DNA of 64,000 nt, from contig NZ_JPWA01000017.1 of NCBI RefSeq assembly GCF_003326475.1, forward strand, positions 31,312 to 95,311, written 5' to 3'. The stretch's first letter is position 1; every line of letters starts with the position of its first letter. Positions 20,547 through 28,359 of this stretch are shown piece after piece. The notes beneath the pieces are model-generated. The model had not been told where the DNA came from, ran no database searches, and saw nothing but the letters and a program-made list of their open reading frames with translations. This DNA is from Thalassospira xianhensis MCCC 1A02616. Lineage in GTDB: Bacteria; Pseudomonadota; Alphaproteobacteria; Rhodospirillales; Thalassospiraceae. The position numbers and the translations under genes are program-made.

Positions 20547-21473
20547 ATGCAACTCGCCTATGACCTGATCGCCGCCATTTTCCCGATCTTCGCCGCCATT
20601 CTGGTCGGGGCAGCACTCAAACGTTATCTGATCACCGGTTCTGACATCTGGGCCGGGATTGATCGGCTGACCTATTACCTGCTGTTGCCATCGCTTCTGA
20701 TCGTTGAAATTTACCGTGCGGATTTCAGTTCCGGGCATGCCGGCACTGCCGTCATGGTCACTTTGGGCGCGACCCTTTTCCTTGCGGCGGCACTCCTGCT
20801 GTTGCGGCCCCTGATTACCAGCAACACACCGCTCTTTACCTCGATCTTTCAGGGATCGGTTCGCTATAACAGCTATGTGCTGCTTGCCGTTGCCGATGCG
20901 CTTTATGGCAGCGAAGGCCTGGCACTGGCGATTGTCTTTGTCGCGGTGATGGTGATTGCGACCAACATGCTGGGCGTCGTGGTCCTGAATGCCTTTGCGG
21001 GTGGGAAAGGCAGCTTTAAACGCATCATGATCGGGCTTGCACAAAACCCGATCATCATCGCCGCCGGGGCCGGTGCGGTGCTTAATATCAGCAACATTCA
21101 CGTGCCGCTGCCGATTGAAAATACCGCGGCCCTTTTCAAAACCGCCGCCCTGCCGCTCAGCCTGCTGTCGGTCGGGGCGGGGCTTCGCTTTATCCTCAGC
21201 AAACAGGCATTGGGCGCGATTGCGCTATCAACCACGATCAAGCTTACCATCCTGCCGCTGATCACCGGCATTGCGCTGCATCTGGCCGGGGTGGAGGGCA
21301 TGGTGCTGGCGATGGGGGTGCTGTATGCCGGGATGCCGTGCGCCGGGAACGCCTATATTCTCGCCCGGCAGCTTAATGGCGATCCGGAGGCCATGGCCTC
21401 AATCATCACCCTCGAAACTCTCCTGTCCGCCTTCAGCGTCGCTGCCATCGCCGCCATACTGAGCATCAACTGA
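20547..21473 (+). CDS. AEC-family (auxin efflux carrier-like) permease
   Basis: The 308-residue membrane protein shows about ten hydrophobic segments in the two-fold pseudo-repeat of the AEC family (start MQLAYDLIAAIFPIFAAILVG, then FQGSVRYNSYVLLAVA, ALPLSLLSVGAGLRF, GMPCAGNAYILARQLNGD). Bacterial members export or import small organic acids such as malate or malonate. The substrate is unknown. It lies 66 bases after mgsA, and its last 75 bases overlap the end of the convergent pseudouridine synthase gene. Confidence 0.9.
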   Translation: MQLAYDLIAAIFPIFAAILVGAALKRYLITGSDIWAGIDRLTYYLLLPSLLIVEIYRADFSSGHAGTAVMVTLGATLFLAAALLLLRPLITSNTPLFTSIFQGSVRYNSYVLLAVADALYGSEGLALAIVFVAVMVIATNMLGVVVLNAFAGGKGSFKRIMIGLAQNPIIIAAGAGAVLNISNIHVPLPIENTAALFKTAALPLSLLSVGAGLRFILSKQALGAIALSTTIKLTILPLITGIALHLAGVEGMVLAMGVLYAGMPCAGNAYILARQLNGDPEAMASIITLETLLSAFSVAAIAAILSIN

Positions 21474-22208
21474 CGCCGCATGCGGGGCATAGTCGCCCGC
21501 ATACCCACAGGCCGAAAGCCCCGGCCGCATTAACTCCGGCGGCGGTGCATCGACCACCACCGGCTCCCGGTCGGCATGGAACGGTACAACAATCTGACGT
21601 GACAACAGCATCAAGGTCGGCGGCTGCCCGAACAGGGGCGGTTCATCCCCCCGGCCATAAAACGGATCGCCCAGAACCGGATGACCGATATGGTCCAGAT
21701 GCACGCGAAGCTGGTGTGTGCGGCCCGTATGGGGCGTCAAGGCAAGCCAGGTGATGTCCTGACCATCCTCGTCCTTGCCCCGCCCCAGCACCTGATATTC
21801 GGTCTTTGATGGCTGCCCGTCTTCATGGACCAGCATCCGCCAGCCGCTTTCATCATTGGTCTTGCCAATCGGCGCATCGATAAAGCCGTGATCATCGGCA
21901 ACCGCACCGCGCACCACCGCCCAATAGGTTTTGCCGATCAGTTTTTCGGTAAACAGGCGGGTGATCTTTTTCGATGATTTCGGATGCCGACACAGCAACA
22001 GGCACCCGGCCGTATCGCGGTCAAGCCGGTGCGCCAGGGTCGGCTCGGGCTGAATGCCGAATTTAAGGTCGGGCAGATACGCATCGACATGAAAATAGGT
22101 TTTCGGCCCGCCATGCGACGCCAATCCCGGCGGCTTGTTCAGAACGATGACGTTTGAATCGCGATGCAGAACGCTTGCGATCAGGTCTTCGGCAATCGGA
22201 TGGGGCAT
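21399..22208 (-). CDS. RluA-family RNA pseudouridine synthase
   Basis: The 269-residue protein has the RluA fold: VIVLNKPPGLASHGG, the catalytic motif AHRLDRDTAGCLLLCR with the essential aspartate, and LTPHTGRTHQLRVHLDHIGHPVLGD. It isomerises uridine in rRNA or tRNA; the exact target is not clear. No S4 domain precedes the catalytic domain. The C-terminal ~25 acidic residues (rich in D, E, G) are encoded in the region overlapping the AEC gene and look like a tail gained by read-through of an older stop. Confidence 0.9.
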   Translation of the reverse strand: MPHPIAEDLIASVLHRDSNVIVLNKPPGLASHGGPKTYFHVDAYLPDLKFGIQPEPTLAHRLDRDTAGCLLLCRHPKSSKKITRLFTEKLIGKTYWAVVRGAVADDHGFIDAPIGKTNDESGWRMLVHEDGQPSKTEYQVLGRGKDEDGQDITWLALTPHTGRTHQLRVHLDHIGHPVLGDPFYGRGDEPPLFGQPPTLMLLSRQIVVPFHADREPVVVDAPPPELMRPGLSACGYAGDYAPHAASVDAQYGGDGSDAEGGQESFEGDD

Positions 22209-22291
22209 GGTCGGCCTTTCATTGTTGGCCCTGCTTTACCGCAAAGCCACACATGCTGCAATCGCGCAGCAACCGGCCCCACCCCCAAACC

Positions 22292-22321
22292 TGATCCAGA
22301 CGGCAATCATCTGCGTAAGGA
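22292..22321 (+). promoter_or_regulatory. RpoE (ECF11)-type promoter of the DUF6134-SDR-NTF2 operon
   Basis: TGATCC at 22292-22297, an 18-base spacer, then TAAGGA at 22316-22321. This agrees with the TGATCC-N18-TAAGA-type promoter known for Rhodobacter RpoE. It is about 76 bases before the DUF6134 start and uses the same -35 and spacing as the two promoters between rpoE and the FAD oxidoreductase gene. Confidence 0.75.
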
Positions 22322-22397
22322 AACACAGAATTCATTCTTCGCAATCTGGCTTTGACGCGCTTTGTTCGCCGGGGCCAAAAGCAGGGTACGCCATCAC

Positions 22398-23174
22398 ATG
22401 CCACGCCCGAAACCTTTTAAATATCTGCTTGCCACCCTTGCCATTCTGGCGGCCCAGAATGCCGGTTCGGCCTTCGCGCAGAACGGTGAATTATCGGCCC
22501 TTACCCCCGCACAATCCGATGGCCTTGACCGCAGTGCGGCCTGCCGAAACTTCGATCCGATTGCGCGTTACGGCAATGAACTGGTGTTTCAGATCCGCCG
22601 CAACGATGCCCCGGTCGGGCAGCATATCGTGCGTTTCAATCGCGGCCAGGACGGCCTTCAGGTCGTCGCCCAAAGCAATATCGATATCTCGTTCCTGGGC
22701 TTCAATGCCTATAGCTTCCGCTACCGCTCCGAAAGCATCTGGCAGGATGGTCAATTATCCACCCTGTCGGTCAAGGTCGATGATGATGGCGATCAGACCA
22801 GCATCACAGCACAGCGCGAAAACGATCAGCTTGTCGTCGATGGCCCCGATGGTCAGAAGTCCCTGCCGCCCGGAATTTTCCCCACCGATCACTGGCATTG
22901 CGGCGTTCTGCAAACCACCCAGGTTCTCAACACCCTGACCGGCAATCCCAACGCGGTCACCATATCCCAGACGGGGGGCGAACGTCTGGCTGTTGGCAAC
23001 GGCATGATCAACGCGACCCACTTCACCTATGACGGCGAGCTGCAAACCAATGCATGGTACGATGCCGATGGTCGCTGGGTTGGATTGCGCTTCAAGGCGC
23101 GGGATGGCTCTGAAATCACCTATCGCTGCACAAGCTGCCAGACCGACAATGCCCAAAAGGACCATCGTGGATGA
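22398..23174 (+). CDS. DUF6134-like exported protein
   Basis: The 258-residue product has a signal peptide (MPRPKPFKYLLATLAILAAQ..., cleavage near SAFAQ). The rest is mostly beta-like: ELVFQIRRNDAPVGQHIVRF, VVAQSNIDISFLGFNAYSFRY, DHWHCGVLQTTQVLNTLTG and a C-terminal CTSC pair (YRCTSCQTD). I recognise the DUF6134 pattern, which has no known function. ATG at 22398 has an AGGG site upstream. It is the first gene of a three-gene operon with an RpoE-type promoter, its stop overlaps the SDR start by four bases (ATGA), and it is likely a periplasmic member of the stress response. Confidence 0.75.
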   Translation: MPRPKPFKYLLATLAILAAQNAGSAFAQNGELSALTPAQSDGLDRSAACRNFDPIARYGNELVFQIRRNDAPVGQHIVRFNRGQDGLQVVAQSNIDISFLGFNAYSFRYRSESIWQDGQLSTLSVKVDDDGDQTSITAQRENDQLVVDGPDGQKSLPPGIFPTDHWHCGVLQTTQVLNTLTGNPNAVTISQTGGERLAVGNGMINATHFTYDGELQTNAWYDADGRWVGLRFKARDGSEITYRCTSCQTDNAQKDHRG

Positions 23175-23947
23175 CCAAACATTTCGGAACCATCTGGATC
23201 GTCGGTGCCTCCGCCGGGATCGGGGCGGCACTTGTCGAAAAATTCGCAAAATCCGATGCCGATGCAAGCACGACGATTATCGCCTCGGCCCGCTCCGCCG
23301 ATGCGCTGTCCGATCAGGCGGCATCGTCTAAAAACATCCATGCCGTACCGCTTGATGTGACTAAACCCGATGCGGTTCGCGATGCAATTGCCCTGATCGA
23401 AGACCGGTTTGGCCTGCCCGATCTGGTGGTTCTGGCCGCCGGGATTTATTCCCCGATGCCGGTCGATGATTTTTCGGCCAAAACCATCCGCGATCATTTC
23501 GATGTCAATTATTTCGGCACGGTCAACTGCCTTGAAATCCTGATCCCGAAAATGCGTCAACGCGGTTCGGGCGAGATCGCGGTTGTCGCCTCGGTCGCCG
23601 GTTATCGCGGCCTGCCAAAGGCCGGGGCCTATGGCCCGACCAAGGCCGCCCTGATCAATCTGTGCGAAACCCTGCATGCGGAATTGGGGGGCACGGGCGT
23701 TTATCTTCGGGTGATCAATCCGGGCTTTGTCAAAACACGTCTGACCGACAAAAACGATTTTGATATGCCCTATCTGCAAACACCGGAACAGGCCGCGGGC
23801 TATGTCTATCAGGGCCTCACGCGTGGCAACGGATTTGAAATCGCCTTCCCGCCGCCCTTTGTCCGGCAGCTAAAGCTTGCCCGCATTTTGCCCTATGGGC
23901 TTTATTTCAAACTGATCCGTAAAGTGATGGGAAAATCCGATGGATGA
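23171..23947 (+). CDS. Short-chain dehydrogenase/reductase (SDR)
   Basis: The 258-residue enzyme has the NAD(P) motif IVGASAGIGAAL and the catalytic triad S141 (VVASVAG), Y154 and K158 (AYGPTKAAL). It reduces or oxidises a carbonyl or hydroxyl group. It overlaps both neighbours (four bases with DUF6134, eight with the NTF2-like gene). SDR plus NTF2-like genes recur beside FAD-DUF1365-Cfa genes in RpoE-ChrR clusters of proteobacteria, so a lipid or lipid-derived aldehyde substrate is likely, but unproven. Confidence 0.9.
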   Translation: MTKHFGTIWIVGASAGIGAALVEKFAKSDADASTTIIASARSADALSDQAASSKNIHAVPLDVTKPDAVRDAIALIEDRFGLPDLVVLAAGIYSPMPVDDFSAKTIRDHFDVNYFGTVNCLEILIPKMRQRGSGEIAVVASVAGYRGLPKAGAYGPTKAALINLCETLHAELGGTGVYLRVINPGFVKTRLTDKNDFDMPYLQTPEQAAGYVYQGLTRGNGFEIAFPPPFVRQLKLARILPYGLYFKLIRKVMGKSDG

Positions 23948-24386
23948 TGTGCAATCAGCCAAACTTGAAACGCTGAAAGCCTATGGCGATTACTTTGCCA
24001 ATCTGGGCCCGAAAACGGTTGAAAACCTGCATCATCACGTTACGCCCGATTACAGCTTTACCGATCCGTTCAACACCATCAACGGCCCGGATCGGGTTTG
24101 CGCATATCTCGACAAGATGTTTCGCGATACCGAAAATCCGCAATTCATCGTCACCCATCACGCGGTTGATAACGATCTCGGTTTTCTGCGCTGGCGTTTT
24201 ACGGCCGGGATTTCGATTCTGGGGAACTGGGATGTCACCGGCATGTCGGCCGTGACATTTTCCGATGATGGCACGCGCATTTCATCCCATGTCGATCACT
24301 GGGATTCCGGCATGGCCTTTTATGCGCGCATCCCGGTATTGGGCTGGTTTATTCGGCGGCTCGCAGAGCGGATGGCTGTTTCGTAA
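23940..24386 (+). CDS. NTF2-like (SnoaL-type) family protein
   Basis: The 148-residue cytoplasmic protein matches the cone-shaped NTF2-like fold: an N-terminal helix pair (LETLKAYGDYFANLGPKTVENL), the H/D/F-rich strand TPDYSFTDPFNTINGPDRV, then RWRFTAGISILGNW and HVDHWDSGMAFY. Such proteins may be isomerases, hydrolases or binding proteins. Its start overlaps the SDR gene by eight bases and its end overlaps the DUF3833 gene on the other strand by 38 bases. Function is inferred only from the operon. Confidence 0.8.
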   Translation: MDDVQSAKLETLKAYGDYFANLGPKTVENLHHHVTPDYSFTDPFNTINGPDRVCAYLDKMFRDTENPQFIVTHHAVDNDLGFLRWRFTAGISILGNWDVTGMSAVTFSDDGTRISSHVDHWDSGMAFYARIPVLGWFIRRLAERMAVS

Positions 24387-24897
24387 AGAACAGGGTCACC
24401 TCGCCGATCTCGAACCCCCATTTGCGCACGCGTGCCCGGTTCACAAGAACCCCGTCGCCCTGCAAAAACATCCAGTCATCGAAACTGACCCGCCAGCTAC
24501 CGTCACCGACCTTCAGGTCCATTTCATAGCTCCAGTTCAGCGCATTGCCATACTGCACGCCCGCGGCCGTGCCGATGATATCATCGGCCTCCCCGCTCAG
24601 GCTGTGCTCACCGGTCTTGCGGATTGTCCATACACGGCGGTCCTGTTCACCATCGTCATACAGAAAATCTTCTTCTAGTGTCAGAACGCCATCATCGATG
24701 GTCCCGGTGATATCAACCGTGAACTGACGACGCAGTTTTCCGAACCGGTCCTCAAAAATTCCCCAGGCCCGACTATTGCCTTCGAAGTATTCAAATACAT
24801 CGAAGCGGGGTTCTTTTTGCGCAAAATCCTGCGGTTTCATTGACCCACACCCGGTAAGTATCAAAACCATCACAAGCGCCGTAAAAGATCGCAGCAT
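24349..24897 (-). CDS. DUF3833-family lipoprotein
   Basis: The 182-residue product begins with a lipoprotein signal, MLRSFTALVMVLILTGCGS, with lipobox LTGC, so it should be anchored to a membrane facing the periplasm. The mature part has the DUF3833 pattern: FDVFEYFEGNSRAWGIFEDR, RQFTVDITGTIDDG, LTLEEDFLYDDGEQDRRVW and WMFLQGDGVLVNRARVRKWG. Lipocalin-like beta strands are suggested. It is the last gene of the five-gene operon from 29699 and starts 28 bases after the MFS gene. DUF3833 genes commonly accompany Cfa-like genes and may handle modified lipids. Confidence 0.85.
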   Translation of the reverse strand: MLRSFTALVMVLILTGCGSMKPQDFAQKEPRFDVFEYFEGNSRAWGIFEDRFGKLRRQFTVDITGTIDDGVLTLEEDFLYDDGEQDRRVWTIRKTGEHSLSGEADDIIGTAAGVQYGNALNWSYEMDLKVGDGSWRVSFDDWMFLQGDGVLVNRARVRKWGFEIGEVTLFFTKQPSALRAAE

Positions 24898-24925
24898 CAG
24901 CTTTCTCCCGCAAAGGATACAAGGA

Positions 24926-26266
24926 TCAGAAGGTGCGGCGAGCCAGACGCCGACGAATGGCAACCTGATGCACGCGATCCAATGGAAAACGCCACATCAT
25001 CCCGATTGCTCCTGCTTTCAGTACGATGGGCAGCACTGCATAGATCATGACAAGTGCGATCAAAGCCGCGGAATTTTCAGTGCCCCCATCGGTAAGGCCA
25101 AAAGCCCCCAAAATCGGCAGGGCAATGCCCGCCGCCAACGCCATCGCAAGCTTGTTGGTCATGTTCCAAAGCGCAAACAGAACACCGGTCCGGCTGGCAT
25201 GAAACCGGTACCGGTCCCAGTCATCGACATCGGCCTGAATGGCCGGTGGCAGCGCCAAGTCCGCCCCCAAGGCCGCACCGGTAACCACACAGATCACCGC
25301 AAACCCGATCCAGTCGCCGGTCGACAGAAACGGCACAAACGCAAACGCCGAAACCGCCATGATCATCGCCATGCACCAGACGCGGTGTTTGCTGGTTCGC
25401 CCTGCCAGCAGCACCCAAAGCGGAATGGCGGCGATGGCTGCAACAAAATACAAAAGGATCAGGGCGTTTTCGGCATCGGTATCAAGCTTCAGGTAATAGC
25501 GCACAAAAAGCGGGAAACAGACGGCGGGCAATCCACCGGCAAGACCATTGATCATCCATGCCGCCAGAAGCCTGACAAACAGCCGGTTCTGACGCAAGCT
25601 GCGCAGTGACTGGCCAAACCGGGTGCGAAGGGAAATCCCCGTCTGATCCGGGATATCACGCCGCTCGTTACGGGTCGCACTGTCGGGGACCTTGATGATC
25701 AGCAGGGTAATGAAAACCGCCCCGGCAATAATCGTCATGAACGCCAGGGTCCGGATTTCTTCGGCCCGGGTCGCGTTCATCATCACGACCGGGATTGCCC
25801 CGGCAATGACAATGCCAATCAACCCCGCCCCTTCACGAAGGGACGTGATCAATGTCCGTTCCCGGTAATCCCCCGAAAGGTCCGCCCCCCAGGCCAGATA
25901 GGGCACCTGAAAAAGCGTCCAGCCGAGGAAAAGGGTGCTTGCCGAAACAAAAAGATGCCAGCCACCCGGCTGATCGGGCGGCACAAACAGCATCCAGATC
26001 CCGATCCCGGCAATCACCGCCCCGAACCCGACCCATATTTTGCGTCGTCCCGTATAATCCGAAAGCCACCCGGCCAACGGATCGGTCAGCATATCGATGA
26101 TCCGCACCGCCAGAAGGATCGCCCCCGTAAGGGCAAGCCCAAGGCCAAGATCATCGCCGTAATAACTGGGCAGCAGGACATAGGCAGGAATGGTCGGCAC
26201 CGCGGCCGCCATTGCTGGCAGCGCATAGTAAATTGCGGTTCTGCGGGCCCGATCAGGTTGCGGCAT
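24926..26266 (-). CDS. MFS transporter of the GPH/melibiose-carrier type (MFS_2)
   Basis: The 446-residue membrane protein has about twelve helices and GPH-type signatures: YALPAMAAAVPTIPAYVLLPSYY split by polar residues near the N-terminus, DMLTDPLAGWLSDYTGRRK, VPYLAWGADLSGDYRERT and ALGADLALPPAIQADVDDWD. It overlaps the Cfa-like gene by 14 bases, so it is translationally coupled to it. A similar transporter accompanies the RpoE-dependent cluster of Rhodobacter. It may flip or export a lipid product or import a precursor; the substrate is unknown. Confidence 0.88.
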   Translation of the reverse strand: MPQPDRARRTAIYYALPAMAAAVPTIPAYVLLPSYYGDDLGLGLALTGAILLAVRIIDMLTDPLAGWLSDYTGRRKIWVGFGAVIAGIGIWMLFVPPDQPGGWHLFVSASTLFLGWTLFQVPYLAWGADLSGDYRERTLITSLREGAGLIGIVIAGAIPVVMMNATRAEEIRTLAFMTIIAGAVFITLLIIKVPDSATRNERRDIPDQTGISLRTRFGQSLRSLRQNRLFVRLLAAWMINGLAGGLPAVCFPLFVRYYLKLDTDAENALILLYFVAAIAAIPLWVLLAGRTSKHRVWCMAMIMAVSAFAFVPFLSTGDWIGFAVICVVTGAALGADLALPPAIQADVDDWDRYRFHASRTGVLFALWNMTNKLAMALAAGIALPILGAFGLTDGGTENSAALIALVMIYAVLPIVLKAGAIGMMWRFPLDRVHQVAIRRRLARRTF

Positions 26267-27530
26267 TTTCGGGATGTTCGATTACAAAGAACCCGACATC
26301 AATTGATCCTTCGTCAAATCCGATTTCGCAATAGGACAGATAATATTCCCACATCCGTTTGAAACGGATGTCAAATCCCTGCTCGGCAATGCTGTCCCAG
26401 CCATGCTGGAAACGGCGCTGCCATTCGGCCAGTGTCCGGGCATAGGATTTGCCGAAAAATTCGGAATGACGCAGCGAAAGACCGGCTTTGTCGATGGCCT
26501 TGCCAAGTGCCTCCGGCGACGGCAGCAAGCCGCCCGGGAAGATGTAACGCTGGATAAAATCGGCACCCTTGCGGTAATCCTCGAACCGGTCATGATCGAT
26601 GGTGATGATTTGAAAAACGGCCTTGCCGCCCGGTCGCAAACGCTTGCGGATCATATCGAAATAGATCGGCCAGTGTTCTTCGCCAACGGCCTCGAACATC
26701 TCGATTGAAACGATTTTGTCGAACTGGCCGTCCTGATGGCGATAATCACGAAGCTCGATTTTGGTACGATCCGAAAGGCCAACTGTTAACAAGCGATTGC
26801 GTGCAAAAGCATGCTGTTCACGCGAAAGCGTCAACCCCGTGACATGGCAACGATGCTGCCCCGCCGCCATTTCGGCAAAACCGCCCCAACCACATCCGAC
26901 TTCCAGAACCCGTTCACCCGGCTGCAGGGATGCAAGGTCGCAAATCCGGCGGTATTTCGCATCTTGTGCGGCTTCAAGTGTCATGTCCTTGCGACGATAA
27001 AGACCCGATGAATAGGTCATCCCCGGATCAAGCCATTCCTGATAGAACCGGTTTCCAAGGTCATAGTGATAGGCAATGTTGCGTTTTGATCCTTCGACCG
27101 TATTGGCATTGCGCAGATGCCCGATCCGGGCGACCAGCCGCGAAATCATGCCACCTGCCAGCCGGGCGCGAACGATATTTTCGTTTAACATCGCCACCCG
27201 CATCACTTTGGTCAGATCGGGGCTGCTCCAGGCGCCATCCATATAGGCCTCGGCAAAGGCAACATCGCCCCCGGTCGCAAGCCTGCGGATCGCCTTCCAG
27301 TCATGAATATGAAGAACCGCGCGGATTTCGGTCTGCTCCTCCCCGGTAAACTGCAACGTGTCCCCATCGGGCAAAACAATCGTCAGCCGGCCATAATGCA
27401 AATGCGCCAGAATGCGTTTCAGCATGATTTTCAGCACATTGCGACTTCCGGTCATGCCACCAATAACGGGCAGGAACCTGTCACGAAACGGGCGAACAAT
27501 GGTCGAAGAAGATCGATTGCGTTCCGGCAT
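26253..27530 (-). CDS. Cyclopropane-fatty-acid synthase-like SAM-dependent methyltransferase (UfaM/UfaA1-like)
   Basis: The 425-residue protein has the Cfa N-terminal and methyltransferase domains: YHYDLGNRFYQEWLDPGMTYSSGLY, the SAM motif LEVGCGWGGFAEMAA, VSIEMFEAVGEEHW and IQRYIFPGGLLPS. As I recall the E. coli Cfa sequence, its bicarbonate-site Cys139 and His266 align with S175 and I309 here, while Glu239 is kept as E280. That argues for methyl transfer to unsaturated phospholipid acyl chains without cyclopropane closure. It sits between DUF1365 and MFS genes in an RpoE-type operon, as in furan or 10-methyl fatty acid clusters. AGGAA precedes the start. Confidence 0.88.
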   Translation of the reverse strand: MPERNRSSSTIVRPFRDRFLPVIGGMTGSRNVLKIMLKRILAHLHYGRLTIVLPDGDTLQFTGEEQTEIRAVLHIHDWKAIRRLATGGDVAFAEAYMDGAWSSPDLTKVMRVAMLNENIVRARLAGGMISRLVARIGHLRNANTVEGSKRNIAYHYDLGNRFYQEWLDPGMTYSSGLYRRKDMTLEAAQDAKYRRICDLASLQPGERVLEVGCGWGGFAEMAAGQHRCHVTGLTLSREQHAFARNRLLTVGLSDRTKIELRDYRHQDGQFDKIVSIEMFEAVGEEHWPIYFDMIRKRLRPGGKAVFQIITIDHDRFEDYRKGADFIQRYIFPGGLLPSPEALGKAIDKAGLSLRHSEFFGKSYARTLAEWQRRFQHGWDSIAEQGFDIRFKRMWEYYLSYCEIGFDEGSIDVGFFVIEHPENAAT

Positions 27531-27537
27531 TTCCTAA

Positions 27538-28359
27538 TTACCTTTTTGCGGCTTCGGCCGTCTGGCTATTGGCTGCGAACACGTAAGTCACATCATGTGC
27601 TGGCGGCTTTGGACGTTTATGGAACTTCATGCCTTTGCGCCACAGATGCAGCGCCTCGTAATGAATGCCCGCCACCACCTTAAGCGTCATCAGCGGGTAG
27701 CGAACAAAAGCCATAAACAGATTACGATCAGAAAGGGCGGTTCGATCACCGACAAAGACCGCATTCAGAAATGCGCCGTCCCTGTCGGTTTCACGAATGG
27801 CCACCGCGACCTTTTCGTCTGGCATGCAAATGCGGAAATGATAATCGGCCTGCATATCGATAAAGGGCGACACATAAAACGCCTTCGCACAGCTTTGCCG
27901 CAGCACGCCTTTTTCATCAATCGCATCGCTACCCACCGGGATCAGATAGCTGTGCCGGTCCCCGAAAGTATTGGAAACCTCATACAGGACCGCGCCGACC
28001 GAACCGTCCGACCGATGGCAGAAATAAACCGACAGCGGATTGAAAACGAAGCCCAGAATGCGCGGATAACACAGCAATTCAATGCGATGAGTACAATCTC
28101 CCAGATCGTGCTTTTTCAGGATATCTTCGATGCGTTTGCGGATATCCCGGTGATCGTGGTCCGCATGGTCGCGGTCATGGAACGAAAACAGGTTGAACCG
28201 GTTGCGGCTGAACAGTTTCAGCGATCCGGCCAAGCCATCGATTTCATCAAGATCGAACAAAAAGGAAAACACCCGATAGCGCAATTTGTGGTCGCGCGGG
28301 CGAAGGCGATGATGCATCACCGATCCTTCAAACAGGGCGGATGTCCATGTGCCTGTCAT
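27538..28359 (-). CDS. DUF1365 domain-containing protein
   Basis: The 273-residue product matches DUF1365 throughout: SALFEGSVMHHRLRPRDHKL, RVFSFLFDLDEID, LLCYPRILGFVFNPLSVYFC, AKAFYVSPFIDMQADYHFR and LMTLKVVAGIHYEALHLW. The family almost always lies between an FAD oxidoreductase and a Cfa-like methyltransferase; in furan fatty acid producers genes of this neighbourhood are needed for the pathway, so it may take part in acyl-chain oxidation or oxygen insertion. Its ATG overlaps the stop of the FAD gene (ATGA). The chemistry of this protein is not established here. Confidence 0.9.
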   Translation of the reverse strand: MTGTWTSALFEGSVMHHRLRPRDHKLRYRVFSFLFDLDEIDGLAGSLKLFSRNRFNLFSFHDRDHADHDHRDIRKRIEDILKKHDLGDCTHRIELLCYPRILGFVFNPLSVYFCHRSDGSVGAVLYEVSNTFGDRHSYLIPVGSDAIDEKGVLRQSCAKAFYVSPFIDMQADYHFRICMPDEKVAVAIRETDRDGAFLNAVFVGDRTALSDRNLFMAFVRYPLMTLKVVAGIHYEALHLWRKGMKFHKRPKPPAHDVTYVFAANSQTAEAAKR

